From Gammaproteobacteria bacterium (lineage in GTDB: Bacteria; Pseudomonadota; Gammaproteobacteria; Poriferisulfidales; Poriferisulfidaceae), in NCBI GenBank assembly GCA_028819565.1, contig JAPPLD010000003.1, positions 1 to 64,000 of the forward strand: 64,000 nucleotides of DNA, given 5' to 3'. A program made the position numbers and the translations under genes. The notes below the pieces were generated by a model. It was not told the DNA's origin. It did no database searches and saw only the letters and a list, made by a program, of their open reading frames with translations. This document shows, piece after piece, positions 29,252 to 38,470 of this stretch (positions within the stretch are counted from its first letter, which is position 1; each line of letters opens with the position of its first letter).

Positions 29252-29575
29252 ATGCCTATGAGTTCCACCGAATGCATCCTCGCCCTGACAACGGTTTCCG
29301 ATGAGCCGCAGGCACGGGATCTTGCACGACAGCTGGTCGAGAGCCGCTTGGCTGCCTGCGTCAACCAGATTCGCGTCGCTTCTACTTACAGTTGGAAAGG
29401 GGCGGTGGAAGAAGAACCGGAAATCCTGCTGCTGATCAAGACCACCCGCGCCCGGCAGGCGGATCTTAAGAATGCCCTGCTGGAAGCCCATCCGTACGAA
29501 TTGCCGGAATTCATCACTCTTCCGATTACGGACGGCTCGGAGCCGTATCTGAAATGGTTGCAAGACTCCGTCTGA
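29252..29575 (+). CDS. cutA: Divalent cation tolerance protein CutA
   Basis: A 107-residue small trimeric protein with a ferredoxin-like fold. Family segments are ARDLARQLVESRLAACVNQ near residue 25, the YSWKGAVEEEPEILLLIKT strand pair near 46, and HPYELPEFITLPI near 81. Its job in metal tolerance is only loosely established. It overlaps dsbD by 22 bases, the same cutA-dsbD pairing seen in other gammaproteobacteria. Confidence 0.95.
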   Translation: MPMSSTECILALTTVSDEPQARDLARQLVESRLAACVNQIRVASTYSWKGAVEEEPEILLLIKTTRARQADLKNALLEAHPYELPEFITLPITDGSEPYLKWLQDSV

Positions 29576-31359
29576 TCCTTTTGTTGCCGTGGTTGGTGGC
29601 GCTGCCAGCCGGGGCTGTGGACTTGTTCGACTCGGGAGAGCAGGAATTCCTGCATCCGGACGAGGCATTCGTCTTGACTGTGATGCCCGAGGATTCGGAA
29701 AGATTTCAGGCATCTTTCAGGGTTGCCGAGGGGTATTACCTGTACCGGGATAAGACCAGTTTTTCCATTGAGGGGGACGATTCCGGGCTCATGCCCTACG
29801 AATTGCCGTCGGGTGTCGTCAAGGATGATCCGTTGTTCGGGAAGGTCCAGACGTGGTCGGGCGATGTCGCGGTGGACCTGCGCTTGGCGGAAGCGTCAGC
29901 GGGGTCCGGCGGGGTTGCTTTGGTTGCGAACTATCAAGGGTGCGCCGAGAAAGGTGTCTGCTATCCACCGCAGACCAAAATCCTGAAAATCAGCCTGAGC
30001 GCTTCGGAACTGGAGCCCTCTCCCGCCGTGGAAACGGAAGACCGTTCGGGTGGGTTGCTGTCGCATTCCGATCAGATCGCCCAAGACCTGTCCGAAGAAA
30101 CCTTGATCTGGAGTTTCATCGTGTTCGGGGGATTCGGTCTATTGCTGGCATTCACGCCATGCGTATTGCCGATGATCCCGATTCTGGCCGGTGTTATCGC
30201 GGGTGCCAATGCCGGTACGGCCCGTGCATTGCGCCTGTCACTGGTCTACGTGCTGGCGATGGCGACCACCTACGCGACGCTCGGCATCATCATCGGCTTG
30301 ACCGGAGCCAACCTTCAGGCGTACATGCAGAATGCTTGGGTAATTGGCGGTTTCGTACTGATTCTGCTTCTGATGGCCCTGTCGATGTTCGGCGTCTATG
30401 ACTTCCGTATGCCAGCGGATCTTCATAATTTCCTGCACCGGGTGGGGGAGAGGTTCGTGGGCAGTGGCAGCTATCTAAGTGCTGCGGTCATGGGCCTCCT
30501 CGGGGCATTGGTGGCCAGTCCTTGCGTATCTCCAGCCTTAGTCGGGGCTTTGATTCATATCGCCGACACCGGCAACCCTGTGCGCGGCGCAGTCAGCTTG
30601 TTCGGGATGGGGCTGGGATTGGGGCTTCCACTATTGGCATTCGGCACTTTCGAAGGCCGTTTCATGCCGCATTCGGGACCCTGGATGGTGCGGGTCAAAG
30701 CAGTATTCGGCGTATTGCTGCTGGCACTTTCGATCTGGATGCTGGACCGGGTGGTGCCTGGACAGGTGACCTTGGGATTGAGTGGGCTGCTTTTGCTTTT
30801 GCTTGGAATGATCCTGCACGCCGTCGAATCTCTGCCTCCGGATGCCAACACGATGAGTCGCCTTGGCAGAGGCGTGGGGTTGGCGTTTCTCATTTACGGT
30901 GGGGTCCTGCTGGTGGGGGCTGCGACCGGCGGCGACAGCCTAATGCGGCCTTGGGCGCATTTCACGAATTCCTCGGAATCGGTCGAATCGTCAGTGGATT
31001 TCCACCCCATCAAGACCATGGCCGATATGAACCGGGAGCTGGCAAGTGCAAGAGGTCAGCCGGTACTGGTTGATTTTTACGCCGACTGGTGCGTGACCTG
31101 CCACGAGCTTGAAGCATTCACGTTTTCTGACCCTGACGTTCAGGCGCGGATGCGCCGTTTTGCGCTTTTGAAAGCCGATGTCACGGCCAACGATGAAGAT
31201 GATAAGGAATTGCTCGAATCACTGGGCCTGTTCGGGCCGCCCGCAATCCTTTTCTATGCCCCTGACGGAGAGGAATTGCGTGCGTACAGAACCGTAAGCT
31301 ATGTTCCCGCACCCCAATTCGCCATGATGCTTGATGAAGTGCTCGAGTTTTCCGAGTAG
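29554..31359 (+). CDS. dsbD: Thiol:disulfide interchange protein DsbD
   Basis: A 601-residue inner-membrane reductase that passes cytoplasmic electrons to periplasmic thiols. The signal peptide (LILLLPWLVALPAGA) leads to the N-terminal domain with NYQGCAEKGVCYPP. Eight membrane helices carry the cysteine pair FTPCVLPMIP and ASPCVSPALVG. The C-terminal thioredoxin domain has DWCVTCHELE near residue 515. All three redox cysteine pairs are present. Likely needed for cytochrome c maturation. Confidence 0.95.
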   Translation: MVARLRLILLLPWLVALPAGAVDLFDSGEQEFLHPDEAFVLTVMPEDSERFQASFRVAEGYYLYRDKTSFSIEGDDSGLMPYELPSGVVKDDPLFGKVQTWSGDVAVDLRLAEASAGSGGVALVANYQGCAEKGVCYPPQTKILKISLSASELEPSPAVETEDRSGGLLSHSDQIAQDLSEETLIWSFIVFGGFGLLLAFTPCVLPMIPILAGVIAGANAGTARALRLSLVYVLAMATTYATLGIIIGLTGANLQAYMQNAWVIGGFVLILLLMALSMFGVYDFRMPADLHNFLHRVGERFVGSGSYLSAAVMGLLGALVASPCVSPALVGALIHIADTGNPVRGAVSLFGMGLGLGLPLLAFGTFEGRFMPHSGPWMVRVKAVFGVLLLALSIWMLDRVVPGQVTLGLSGLLLLLLGMILHAVESLPPDANTMSRLGRGVGLAFLIYGGVLLVGAATGGDSLMRPWAHFTNSSESVESSVDFHPIKTMADMNRELASARGQPVLVDFYADWCVTCHELEAFTFSDPDVQARMRRFALLKADVTANDEDDKELLESLGLFGPPAILFYAPDGEELRAYRTVSYVPAPQFAMMLDEVLEFSE

Positions 31360-31427
31360 TCCTTATTTCTCGATATTTTTCACTATTTAACGCCAAAATC
31401 ACTGTAAAAGTCGATTTCTGTGTTTTA

Positions 31428-31436
31428 TGGTAAACT
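31428..31436 (+). promoter_or_regulatory. Candidate extended -10 of aroQ-accBC
   Basis: TGG-TAAACT lies 33 bases before the aroQ ATG in an AT-rich 110-bp gap after dsbD. The hexamer matches four of six positions and no clear -35 is present. Confidence 0.35.
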
Positions 31437-31469
31437 TGTGCCCGTTCAGGCAATAAGTTTAGGTTCCTT

Positions 31470-31916
31470 ATGTCGCGCATTCTGGTTCTCAACGGTCCCA
31501 ACCTCAACCTTCTAGGAACTCGCGAACCCGAGATCTATGGTTCGGCTTCCTTGGAAGAGATCATGGAAGAGGTCGGGGCATATGCGGTGCACCATGATTG
31601 CACCATTGAAACCCTGCAGTCCAACTCCGAGAGCGAACTGGTGAACCGGATTCACCAGGCGCGCGAGGACAAGGTGGAATTCATCCTGTTCAATCCGGGG
31701 GCGCTGACGCACACCAGCATTGCGCTCCGGGACGCGTTGCTGGGGACTTCGATTCCATTCATCGAAGTCCACTTGTCCAACGTGTTCGCGCGCGAGGATT
31801 TCCGGCAGGTGTCCTACCTGTCCGATATCGCAATCGGCGTGATTTCCGGCCTTGGGGCACAAGGTTATGTATTGGCATTGCAGGCAGCTGTGGCCTGGCT
31901 GGAGAAGAACGCCTGA
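31470..31916 (+). CDS. aroQ: 3-dehydroquinate dehydratase, type II
   Basis: A 148-residue shikimate-pathway enzyme. [20 protein letters not shown] at the N-terminus includes the flexible-lid arginine and catalytic tyrosine; [32 protein letters not shown] and [14 protein letters not shown] follow in order. Normal length. The stop overlaps the accB ATG by one base, a common aroQ-accB-accC arrangement. Confidence 0.96.
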   Translation: MSRILVLNGPNLNLLGTREPEIYGSASLEEIMEEVGAYAVHHDCTIETLQSNSESELVNRIHQAREDKVEFILFNPGALTHTSIALRDALLGTSIPFIEVHLSNVFAREDFRQVSYLSDIAIGVISGLGAQGYVLALQAAVAWLEKNA

Positions 31917-32383
31917 TGGATCTGCGAAAGATCAAGAGCCTGATCCAGTTGCTGGAGGAATCCGATGTTGCGGAAATCGAGATATCCGAGGGTGAGGAAT
32001 CAGTCCGCATCAGCCGCACCAGTTCAGCTGCCGTTCCCGCGCCCCAAGTTCATGTCCCGGTCCCTGCGGTGGCACCGGCAACTGCGCCCGCGCCCACTGA
32101 GCCTCTGCCTGATACTGAGGAGGAATCGCCTGGGGATGATCTTCCGGCAGGACACCGGGTTGTATCGCCGATGGTTGGGACGTTCTATTCCGCTCCTTCT
32201 CCGGGCGCGAAGCCTTTTGTCAACGTGGGAGATCAGGTCGCAGAAGGCGACACCTTGTGCATCGTGGAGGCCATGAAGATGCTGAACCGGATCGAGGCCG
32301 ACAAGGGGGGAGCGGTTCGGGCCATCCTGGTCGAAAACGCGACGCCCGTGGAATATGGGCAGGCACTGTTCATCATCGGCTGA
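31916..32383 (+). CDS. accB: Biotin carboxyl carrier protein of acetyl-CoA carboxylase
   Basis: A 155-residue carrier. The N-terminal helical part ([22 protein letters not shown]) is followed by a Pro/Ala linker (about 38-70) and the biotinyl domain (about 78-155). [12 protein letters not shown] contains the biotinylated lysine. It carries carboxybiotin from AccC to the transferase for fatty acid synthesis. Confidence 0.96.
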   Translation: MDLRKIKSLIQLLEESDVAEIEISEGEESVRISRTSSAAVPAPQVHVPVPAVAPATAPAPTEPLPDTEEESPGDDLPAGHRVVSPMVGTFYSAPSPGAKPFVNVGDQVAEGDTLCIVEAMKMLNRIEADKGGAVRAILVENATPVEYGQALFIIG

Positions 32384-32389
32384 AAGGCG

Positions 32390-33739
32390 GTGCTGGAAAA
32401 AGTCCTGATCGCCAACCGCGGGGAAATCGCCCTGCGCATCCTGCGAGCCTGCCGGGATCTCGGAGTCCGAACCGTGGCGGTGCATTCCGAAGTGGATCGC
32501 GATCTCCTGCATGTGCGGTTGGCGGATGAGTCGGTATGCATCGGTCCTGCGGATTCCCAGCAGAGCTACCTGAATATCCCCGCCATCATTTCGGCGGCTG
32601 AGGTCACGAATGCCGATGCCATCCATCCTGGCTACGGTTTTCTTTCGGAAAATGCAGATTTCGCCGAGCGCGTGGAGTCCAGCGGTTTTATCTTCGTTGG
32701 ACCGCAAGCGCAGAACATTCGCGAAATGGGCGACAAGGCGGCGGCCAAAAAAGCGGCTTTGGCAGCCGGTCTCCCGTGTGTGCCGGGTAGTGATGGGGAA
32801 CTAACCGACTCCCTCGAAGACAGCAAGGCACAGGCCCGCGAAGTAGGTTACCCGGTCCTGATCAAGGCGACTGCAGGTGGAGGTGGACGCGGCATGCGAG
32901 TGGTTCGGGAGGAAGCGGAGTTGGAAGAATCCCTGGAATTAACCCGGGCCGAGGCGCATGCGGCTTTCGGGAACGGGGCGGTCTATCTGGAGAAATTCCT
33001 GGACCACCCTCGGCATATCGAATTTCAGGTGCTGGCCGATGCTCACGGCGAAGCCATTCATCTTGCCGAACGCGATTGCTCGGTGCAGCGTCGACACCAG
33101 AAGGTCATCGAGGAGTCTCCGGCACCCGGCATCACGGAGGAGCAACGCATGGAACTGGGCGAACGGGTGATCGCAGCCTGCAAGAAGATGGATTACCGAA
33201 GCGTAGGGACGTTTGAATTCCTGTATCAGGACGGAGAGTTCTACTTTATCGAGATGAATACCCGGATTCAAGTCGAGCATCCGGTGACTGAGATGGTTAC
33301 CGGCATTGACCTGGTACGCCACCAGTTACTGGTTGCACAGGGCGAGCCCTTGTCTATCCGGCAGTCCGAAGTGCGCCTGCGCGGACATGCCGTGGAATGC
33401 CGGATCAATGCGGAAGATCCGAAGACTTTCTTGCCGCAGCCTGGCAAGGTCACGCACTTCCATAGCCCCGGCGGTCCCGGCGTGCGCATGGACACGCACC
33501 TGTACACCGGCTACACCGTGCCGCCGAACTATGATTCCATGATCGGTAAGGTCGTCGCGCATGCACGGGATCGCACCGTGGCCCTGCGCCGGATGAACCG
33601 CGCCTTGGCGGAGCTGGTAGTCGAGGGTATCCGCACCAATGTCCCGCTCCATCAAGAACTGCTGGAGGATCCGCAGTTTCAGGAAGGCGGCGTGAACATT
33701 CATTTTCTTGAGAATCGTGCGGCTTCGGCCGAGGAGTGA
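32390..33739 (+). CDS. accC: Biotin carboxylase subunit of acetyl-CoA carboxylase
   Basis: A 449-residue ATP-grasp enzyme that carboxylates the biotin on Acc[23 protein letters not shown] opens it; [17 protein letters not shown] near residue 157 is the glycine-rich ATP loop, and [18 protein letters not shown] near 287 holds metal and catalytic residues. GTG 32390 follows accB by six bases. Confidence 0.96.
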   Translation: MLEKVLIANRGEIALRILRACRDLGVRTVAVHSEVDRDLLHVRLADESVCIGPADSQQSYLNIPAIISAAEVTNADAIHPGYGFLSENADFAERVESSGFIFVGPQAQNIREMGDKAAAKKAALAAGLPCVPGSDGELTDSLEDSKAQAREVGYPVLIKATAGGGGRGMRVVREEAELEESLELTRAEAHAAFGNGAVYLEKFLDHPRHIEFQVLADAHGEAIHLAERDCSVQRRHQKVIEESPAPGITEEQRMELGERVIAACKKMDYRSVGTFEFLYQDGEFYFIEMNTRIQVEHPVTEMVTGIDLVRHQLLVAQGEPLSIRQSEVRLRGHAVECRINAEDPKTFLPQPGKVTHFHSPGGPGVRMDTHLYTGYTVPPNYDSMIGKVVAHARDRTVALRRMNRALAELVVEGIRTNVPLHQELLEDPQFQEGGVNIHFLENRAASAEE

Positions 33740-33990
33740 TGCGGGGGTTCGTGCCGCCGGATCCGGAGACTTCCGTCTCAGGCACTCATTACGCGGTCAT
33801 TCAGACTCCGAACCGGAACCGGCGGCGTTTTCCAGCCGGGATCGTCCGGATCGTAGAAGATTCCGACGCGGCAGTTCGACAGGCGAAGGCTGAGGCTGAT
33901 TGTCATGCGGCCCAGGTTCTAGGACCGTCAAAATCCTCCGAAGGACAATACCTGTACTATCTGATCGAGTGGCTCGACAGCAACAACTGA
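33736..33990 (+). CDS. Small conserved-looking hypothetical protein behind accC
   Basis: An 84-residue soluble protein with no family I recognise. It has a strand-like stretch [26 protein letters not shown] near residue 18 and ends in [17 protein letters not shown] 33736 or ATG 33739 overlaps the accC stop, so it is translationally coupled to the carboxylase genes. The methyltransferase gene prmA often occupies this place in gammaproteobacteria. Confidence 0.6.
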   Translation: MMRGFVPPDPETSVSGTHYAVIQTPNRNRRRFPAGIVRIVEDSDAAVRQAKAEADCHAAQVLGPSKSSEGQYLYYLIEWLDSNN

Positions 33991-34021
33991 GCCTGATGTG
34001 TCCGAGCCGCCAAGATGGAAC

Positions 34022-34870
34022 CTAGTGCTTTGAAAGCCCGTCCAACAAGGGGGCCCAGGCGAAGTCGGGGTCTCCGAGCACCAGAAAGGGAGGGTTGATC
34101 AGATTCTCCCTAAGGTTGTAGCGAAGTGGTCGCAGTGCCCAGTCGACAAGTTGTCCACCCGCTTCTTCCACGATGCATTGGGCAGCCGCCGTGTCCCACT
34201 CGTGAGTTGAACCGCAACGTGGATACAGGTCCAGGCTCCCTTCGGCAACCTGGCAGCTTTTGAGCGAACTTCCGACCCGTTTTTCCTGATGCGGCCCGAG
34301 CCGCCTGAGGAATCGCTGTACTTCGGGTCGCGCGTGGCTGAAACTGACTGCCACGACTGAGGTTCCATCAGTGGGATAGGGACGGCTGTGTATGGCAGTG
34401 GGCGATTTTTCTCCTTGTACTCTCCAGGCGCCACCGTCACGGTGCGCATAGTAGAGGAGATCCAGAGCGGGAGCTCCGATGATGCCCAGCACGGGCTGCT
34501 GATGGTGGATTAGGGCGATGTTGACAGTGAATTCGTCGCTCTGCCTGAGCAGTTCGCGCGTGCCGTCCAAAGGATCGACCAGCCAATAGGTGTCCCAGCT
34601 TCGACGGGTCTCCCAAGGGGTCGGGGAAGGGTTTTCTTCCGACAGTACCGGCCAACACTCATCCAGTGCCTCCAGCCGTTCAAAAATGCACTGGTGCGCC
34701 GCTAAATCAGCCGTGGTGACCGGAGAGCGGTCAGTCTTTTCGTAGACTTCGTAGCCCGCGCGGCGGACTTCCAGAATGCTTGCCCCGGCGTCGATGGCGA
34801 TCTGCCGCACTTCGGGCAGGAGTCGGGCAAGTTGTTCGGAATCCATCGGGGGTGTGGCGGGATGCGCCAT
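34022..34870 (-). CDS. cysQ: 3'(2'),5'-bisphosphate nucleotidase CysQ
   Basis: A 282-residue inositol-monophosphatase-fold enzyme that removes 3'-phosphoadenosine 5'-phosphate from sulfate assimilation. LSEENPSPTPWE near residue 78 and WLVDPLDGTRELL near 95 are the metal-binding motifs; HEWDTAAAQCIVEEAGG near 223 is the second metal site. ATG 34870 is used, ATG 34846 being possible. Divergent from yrfG. Confidence 0.92.
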   Translation of the reverse strand: MAHPATPPMDSEQLARLLPEVRQIAIDAGASILEVRRAGYEVYEKTDRSPVTTADLAAHQCIFERLEALDECWPVLSEENPSPTPWETRRSWDTYWLVDPLDGTRELLRQSDEFTVNIALIHHQQPVLGIIGAPALDLLYYAHRDGGAWRVQGEKSPTAIHSRPYPTDGTSVVAVSFSHARPEVQRFLRRLGPHQEKRVGSSLKSCQVAEGSLDLYPRCGSTHEWDTAAAQCIVEEAGGQLVDWALRPLRYNLRENLINPPFLVLGDPDFAWAPLLDGLSKH

Positions 34871-34931
34871 ACTAACAAATTAGAGGAGTAAGGAAGTGTA
34901 AAATCCAATTTATACGGGTTCAAGTAGCAAC

Positions 34932-35603
34932 ATGATTAACTGGAATGTCATTGATACCGTCTTTCTGGACATGGACGGGACGTTGCTGGACCTTCGGTTC
35001 GACTCCCATTTCTGGTACCACCATCTGCCGCAGCGTTTTGCGGAGACTTACGGGCTGGAATTCTCGGAGGCCAAAGCGGACTTGACCGCTCGCTACCGCG
35101 AGATGCGCGGCACTTTGCAGTGGTATTGCGCAGATTACTGGAGCGAGGAGTTGGGTTTAGACGTCGCCGCACTCAAGCATGAAATCCGCCATCGTGTGAC
35201 GCGCATGCCTCACGTCGAGGAATTCTTGGTTCGGGTCAACGACAGCGGCAGGCCTTGTTTCCTGGTGACCAATTCGCACCCCAAGTTCATCGACATTAAG
35301 CTGGAAGAATCCCAGATCCGGCCCTACTTCCAGAAAGTCGTCAGTTCCCATGAGTTCCAGGCGCCCAAGGAAAGCCCGGAATTCTGGAGAGCCCTGCATA
35401 GCGCGGTAGTGCATGAACCCGCCCGGACGCTTATGGTGGACGACGACCCGAATGTCCTGAAGCACGCGGAGGCCGCCGGCATCGGCTGTTTGCTGACGGT
35501 CCGGCAGCCGGACAGTGGTCAGCCGGAACGGGAACAGTTGGCGTATCCGGCGATCCGGGATTTTTCCGACATCATGCCGCCTAGCCCCGATCCCATCGCT
35601 TGA
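34932..35603 (+). CDS. yrfG: GMP/IMP nucleotidase YrfG (HAD family)
   Basis: A 223-residue haloacid-dehalogenase-type purine nucleotidase. Motif I is VFLDMDGTLLDL at residue 10, followed by the diagnostic HFWYHHLP, motif II LVTNSHPKF near 115, and motif IV MVDDDPNVLKHA near 171. The divergent pairing with cysQ is common in gammaproteobacteria. The stop overlaps the convergent YkgJ gene by 23 bases. Confidence 0.93.
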   Translation: MINWNVIDTVFLDMDGTLLDLRFDSHFWYHHLPQRFAETYGLEFSEAKADLTARYREMRGTLQWYCADYWSEELGLDVAALKHEIRHRVTRMPHVEEFLVRVNDSGRPCFLVTNSHPKFIDIKLEESQIRPYFQKVVSSHEFQAPKESPEFWRALHSAVVHEPARTLMVDDDPNVLKHAEAAGIGCLLTVRQPDSGQPEREQLAYPAIRDFSDIMPPSPDPIA

Positions 35604-35994
35604 AGCGTTTCTTGCAGTACTTGAGCAGGCTGTCGTAATCCGGGAAATAAAGGTCGAACCCCTCTTCGGGTGGCTGATCGTATTCGCAGAAGTCGTTGCT
35701 GTGGTCGCGGCAGATCTGCGGACGGATTTCGTAGATTCCGCAACGTCCGTCCTTCTGCAGGTGTTTGCAGGTGGTTTCGAACATCAGGGTCCAACCATCG
35801 GAATCCTTGTATGCGCTGACTTGGTCGTGGGAAACTTGCCAGAGCAGGTGTTCGTAGTCGTATTTTGAGCGGGGCGTGTCGATTTCCTGCGTGACGTAAT
35901 GGCAACACAAGGAGTTGGTACAGAAGTCGCATTTGTTCTCTGGGGTCATCTTGACGCTCTTGGCGATGACCGGGATGGCAATGGATTCCGGCAT
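35581..35994 (-). CDS. YkgJ family cysteine cluster protein
   Basis: A 137-residue cytosolic protein with the YkgJ cysteine pattern: CDFCTNSLCCHYV near residue 22, CKHLQKDGRCGIYEIRPQICRDH near 76, and one more cysteine in DFCEYD. The cluster probably binds Fe-S or zinc; the role is unknown. ATG 35994 is preceded by AGGAGG at ideal spacing, so the longer reading from 36033 is rejected. The start overlaps the preceding stop by one base. Confidence 0.85.
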   Translation of the reverse strand: MPESIAIPVIAKSVKMTPENKCDFCTNSLCCHYVTQEIDTPRSKYDYEHLLWQVSHDQVSAYKDSDGWTLMFETTCKHLQKDGRCGIYEIRPQICRDHSNDFCEYDQPPEEGFDLYFPDYDSLLKYCKKRFKRWDRG

Positions 35995-36395
35995 CAATTG
36001 TCCTCCTGTGACCGCCTCCAGGAGAAAGAGCAATCAAGCTCGGCACGCACCCGGCACAGACCGTTGACGCCATCCTCCAGCATCAGCGACAGGGGTGTCC
36101 GTTTCCGGAACCGGCGGTGCGGCGTGACCAGCCAGCGTGCCCCGATGCGGCTGTTGCGCGGAAATGAAGTGCGCAGGGCATCGGCGATACCGACGATGTG
36201 TTCCGCCCGTACGATCAGGGGAGGGTCGTCCGGCAAGGCTTCGCCGCGACGAAAACGTTCAAGTTGCGTGCTTCGAGTCTTTTTTGGCAATGCCAAGAGG
36301 GTCACGATTTCGTCTGTATTAAGCTGCCACTGGTCAAGAACTGCCATGGTTTGACGTGCCATTCTTGCTCGTGATTCCTCCGACGGGGAACTCAT
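35994..36395 (-). CDS. Orphan MbcA/ParS/Xre-type antitoxin-like protein
   Basis: A 133-residue protein whose N-terminal part (residues 15-65, TMAVLDQWQLNTDEIVTLL then GIADALRTSF) resembles the Xre-like helical region of RES/Xre antitoxins. The C-terminal WLVTPHRRFRKRTPLSLML, then GLCRVRAELD, matches the MbcA/ParS toxin-binding domain. No RES toxin is adjacent; the next genes are YkgJ and a small hypothetical. It overlaps both neighbours, so it belongs to a three-gene operon. Confidence 0.65.
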   Translation of the reverse strand: MSSPSEESRARMARQTMAVLDQWQLNTDEIVTLLALPKKTRSTQLERFRRGEALPDDPPLIVRAEHIVGIADALRTSFPRNSRIGARWLVTPHRRFRKRTPLSLMLEDGVNGLCRVRAELDCSFSWRRSQEDN

Positions 36396-36667
36396 GAATC
36401 CAGCTTGCGTTTTGTGGTGGGCATCTGCACGGCCTGGGTGGTCTTGGGTTCATCTGCGTATCGGGGCCGTTCACGGGCAGTTTTTCCCGCCACCTCCATC
36501 AATTCCTTTTCCCTCGTGGAGATCAACTCGAACGCCTCCCGTATGTCCTGCAAAGTCTGCGGGGACAGGGGGTTTTTCATGCCTGGAGGCGGCGTGACTT
36601 CCCGCACGATCTGTGCCAGAATCTTACGCATCACCACGAGAATTCGCTGTTCGACGGTACGTTCCAT
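36392..36667 (-). CDS. Hypothetical protein, first gene of the YkgJ operon
   Basis: A 91-residue protein predicted mostly helical (EQRILVVMRKILAQIVREV; TLQDIREAFELISTREKELMEVA) with a basic tail. No family recognised. Its stop overlaps the next start by four bases, tying it to the orphan antitoxin-like and YkgJ genes. Divergent from hspQ. Confidence 0.6.
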   Translation of the reverse strand: MERTVEQRILVVMRKILAQIVREVTPPPGMKNPLSPQTLQDIREAFELISTREKELMEVAGKTARERPRYADEPKTTQAVQMPTTKRKLDS

Positions 36668-36724
36668 GTGCAGTACACCCAGAGCCTTTTGTCAGTATAG
36701 CAAGCGTAAGGATGGAGTTGAGGC

Positions 36725-37042
36725 ATGACCGAAAGCCAAGCGCGGTTTGCTCTGGGACAACTGGTCACGCATCGCCTGTTCGGATATCGAGGCGTAGTCT
36801 TCGATGTGGATCCGGTATTCCAGGGGAGTGACGAGTGGTACGAACGCAATGCCAAATCAAGGCCGCCCCGGGATCGGCCTTGGTACCGGGTACTGGTCGA
36901 CGGCCAGCCGCTTGAGACCTACGTGGCGGAACGCAATTTGGAACCGGACGAGGAATCGCGCCCGATCCGGCACCCGCTGGCCGATCAGATCTTCAGCGGG
37001 TTTTACGACGGGCAGTATGTTTTGCGCGAGCGGCACAATTAA
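36725..37042 (+). CDS. hspQ: Heat shock protein HspQ (YccV-like)
   Basis: A 105-residue small protein with the hemimethylated-DNA-binding-like fold; in Escherichia it is a Lon-specificity factor. FALGQLVTHRLFGYRGVVFDVDP near residue 8, RPWYRVLVDG near 51 and TYVAERNLEPD near 65 are family hallmarks. Normal length. Confidence 0.93.
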   Translation: MTESQARFALGQLVTHRLFGYRGVVFDVDPVFQGSDEWYERNAKSRPPRDRPWYRVLVDGQPLETYVAERNLEPDEESRPIRHPLADQIFSGFYDGQYVLRERHN

Positions 37043-37058
37043 TAATGCTGATGCGTTG

Positions 37059-37751
37059 TCAACCTCTTCCACCGCCATCCAACGATTCAACCTCGATGCC
37101 GGATCCATGCGCATAGTGGTAGCGTAGGTAACGCCAGTGAATCGCGTCCGAGAGAGCCTTGGCCCGCATCACTCCGAAACACTCCCCATCTGCCCTGATA
37201 CTTCGATAGTGAACGCCATAACTTTTGGCATTTCTCAACGTATGGCCTAATTGTTGAGCGACTCCATAGTCATCGGGATCATAAATGGCGTGTTCGGTTA
37301 GATGCCGCAGGTCGTGCAGGACGATGGGTCCGAGTTGCGCCCGGATAACACGCATTTCCTGCACAGTTTGCCCAATTCTGGATTCTTGCAGGAAGCGTGC
37401 CCGGTGGAAAGCCGACTCGTCGATAGCGATGGACTCGTCGGCAGCGCAGTAGTAAATGCCGAAATTCCGGTTGAATCGACCACCGCGACCGTCCACCGGT
37501 GGGTGGGTAAAGGCAGCCATAATCCAGGAAGCCCCATCGCCGTAGACACGGTCTTCCGGTGGCACCATGCGGATGTCACCAACCTCATCGCGCAATCTGA
37601 GATTGGTTAAGGATTCAACGGCGTAAAGTACCTCCCAATCCTGTGCATTGGAGACACGTTCGAACAGGCTGATCTGCGGATAGCGTGACAGAATGACTCG
37701 ATAGACCGATTCATCTACATCACTGTCGGGCAGGGAGCCAATGTCGATCAC
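37059..37751 (-). CDS. RES domain toxin
   Basis: A 230-residue toxin of the RES family; studied members degrade NAD+. VYRVILSRYP near residue 16 supplies the active-site arginine and the RFNRNFGIYYCAADESIAIDES segment near 92 the Tyr/Ser/Glu region. Its ATG overlaps the antitoxin stop by four bases. Second copy of this type in the window (compare 62721-63422). Confidence 0.85.
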   Translation of the reverse strand: MIDIGSLPDSDVDESVYRVILSRYPQISLFERVSNAQDWEVLYAVESLTNLRLRDEVGDIRMVPPEDRVYGDGASWIMAAFTHPPVDGRGGRFNRNFGIYYCAADESIAIDESAFHRARFLQESRIGQTVQEMRVIRAQLGPIVLHDLRHLTEHAIYDPDDYGVAQQLGHTLRNAKSYGVHYRSIRADGECFGVMRAKALSDAIHWRYLRYHYAHGSGIEVESLDGGGRG

Positions 37752-38146
37752 CAGCCGCCTCGTTCCGCATCGAGAAAATTTCTGACCGTGGCCAAATCGA
37801 CGACTTGCCCAGCCAGCAATCGGTCCAGCGGTGTCGTGCCATTGAATAGCGGGTTGTCATTGGGTGTGGATAGCCACTGGTCGGCAAGCGTCCGGTCGGG
37901 CAACAGGATCTGCAGGGACTTGTAAATCCCGAGGATATAACTGGCTCGCTCCAGTAAATCCCGCGTCAACTTGGCTTTTTCCGGCTGGTTTTTCCAGTTG
38001 TAGAGGGTTTTCTCGTTGCTGAGTCCCAGCAGAACCATTTGCTGGGCACCCTTCAGGTTCCAATCGCTGAAAATGTTGAAAATTGCCGGAAGCAATGAAC
38101 GGGTGACACTGGGACCGCGTTGCAGTAGTTGTTCAGCTTGAGCCAT
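37748..38146 (-). CDS. Xre/MbcA/ParS-type antitoxin of the RES pair
   Basis: A 132-residue antitoxin. The N-terminal half is an Xre-like helical region (IFNIFSDWNLKGAQQMVLLG); the C-terminal MbcA/ParS toxin-binding domain has PLFNGTTPLDRLLAG, VDLATVRNFLD and the tail AERGGW. ATG 38146 has GAGG about ten bases upstream; GTG 38155 is less likely. AT-rich palindromes upstream are probable autoregulatory operators. Confidence 0.85.
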   Translation of the reverse strand: MAQAEQLLQRGPSVTRSLLPAIFNIFSDWNLKGAQQMVLLGLSNEKTLYNWKNQPEKAKLTRDLLERASYILGIYKSLQILLPDRTLADQWLSTPNDNPLFNGTTPLDRLLAGQVVDLATVRNFLDAERGGW

Positions 38147-38182
38147 TGTGATCACCTCACGGACTATATTTTTACAGTGCTT

Positions 38183-38224
38183 TAGTTCACTATATCAAAC
38201 TGTATTGTTATAGTCAAATATAAC
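38183..38224 (-). promoter_or_regulatory. Promoter and operator of the first RES/Xre operon
   Basis: On the minus strand a strong promoter is seen: TTGACT (38212-38217), 17-bp spacer, TATAGT (38189-38194). Inverted repeat GTTATA-N6-TATAAC (38207-38224) covers the -35 and TAGT-TC-ACTA (38183-38192) touches the -10. This suits repression by the antitoxin complex. Confidence 0.65.
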
Positions 38225-38230
38225 AAATTC

Positions 38231-38470
38231 TCAGTCGGAGTGGGTGAAATTTGCAATAAAAAAAGTTTGTAAATAGTGATTGACTAGGAACAGTAATTTA
38301 GTAGACTGAAGACGGGTGCACATTAGATACACTCCCGCATCTAAAGGAATCGAATCTTTCCTCCTTCGGTCTAGTGGAACACATGTCCAAGTCGCACCTT
38401 CACATAACTGCTTGAGCTCTTTCCAGATATCTTTCTGGGACGACCAGTAGCAATCCCTGTTCTGTGCCAT
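38231..38470 (-). pseudogene. Truncated AT-rich fragment, possibly GIY-YIG-like
   Basis: A 79-codon frame with a GGAG site before ATG 38470. Residues 41-52 (DSIPLDAGVYLM) resemble the start of GIY-YIG endonuclease domains. The catalytic GIY/YIG-Arg region then fails to appear and the frame ends after 27 unrelated residues. Base composition is much richer in A+T than its surroundings. Probably a remnant of a transferred gene; a real small protein cannot be excluded. This covers most of the gap 38147-38583. Confidence 0.4.
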
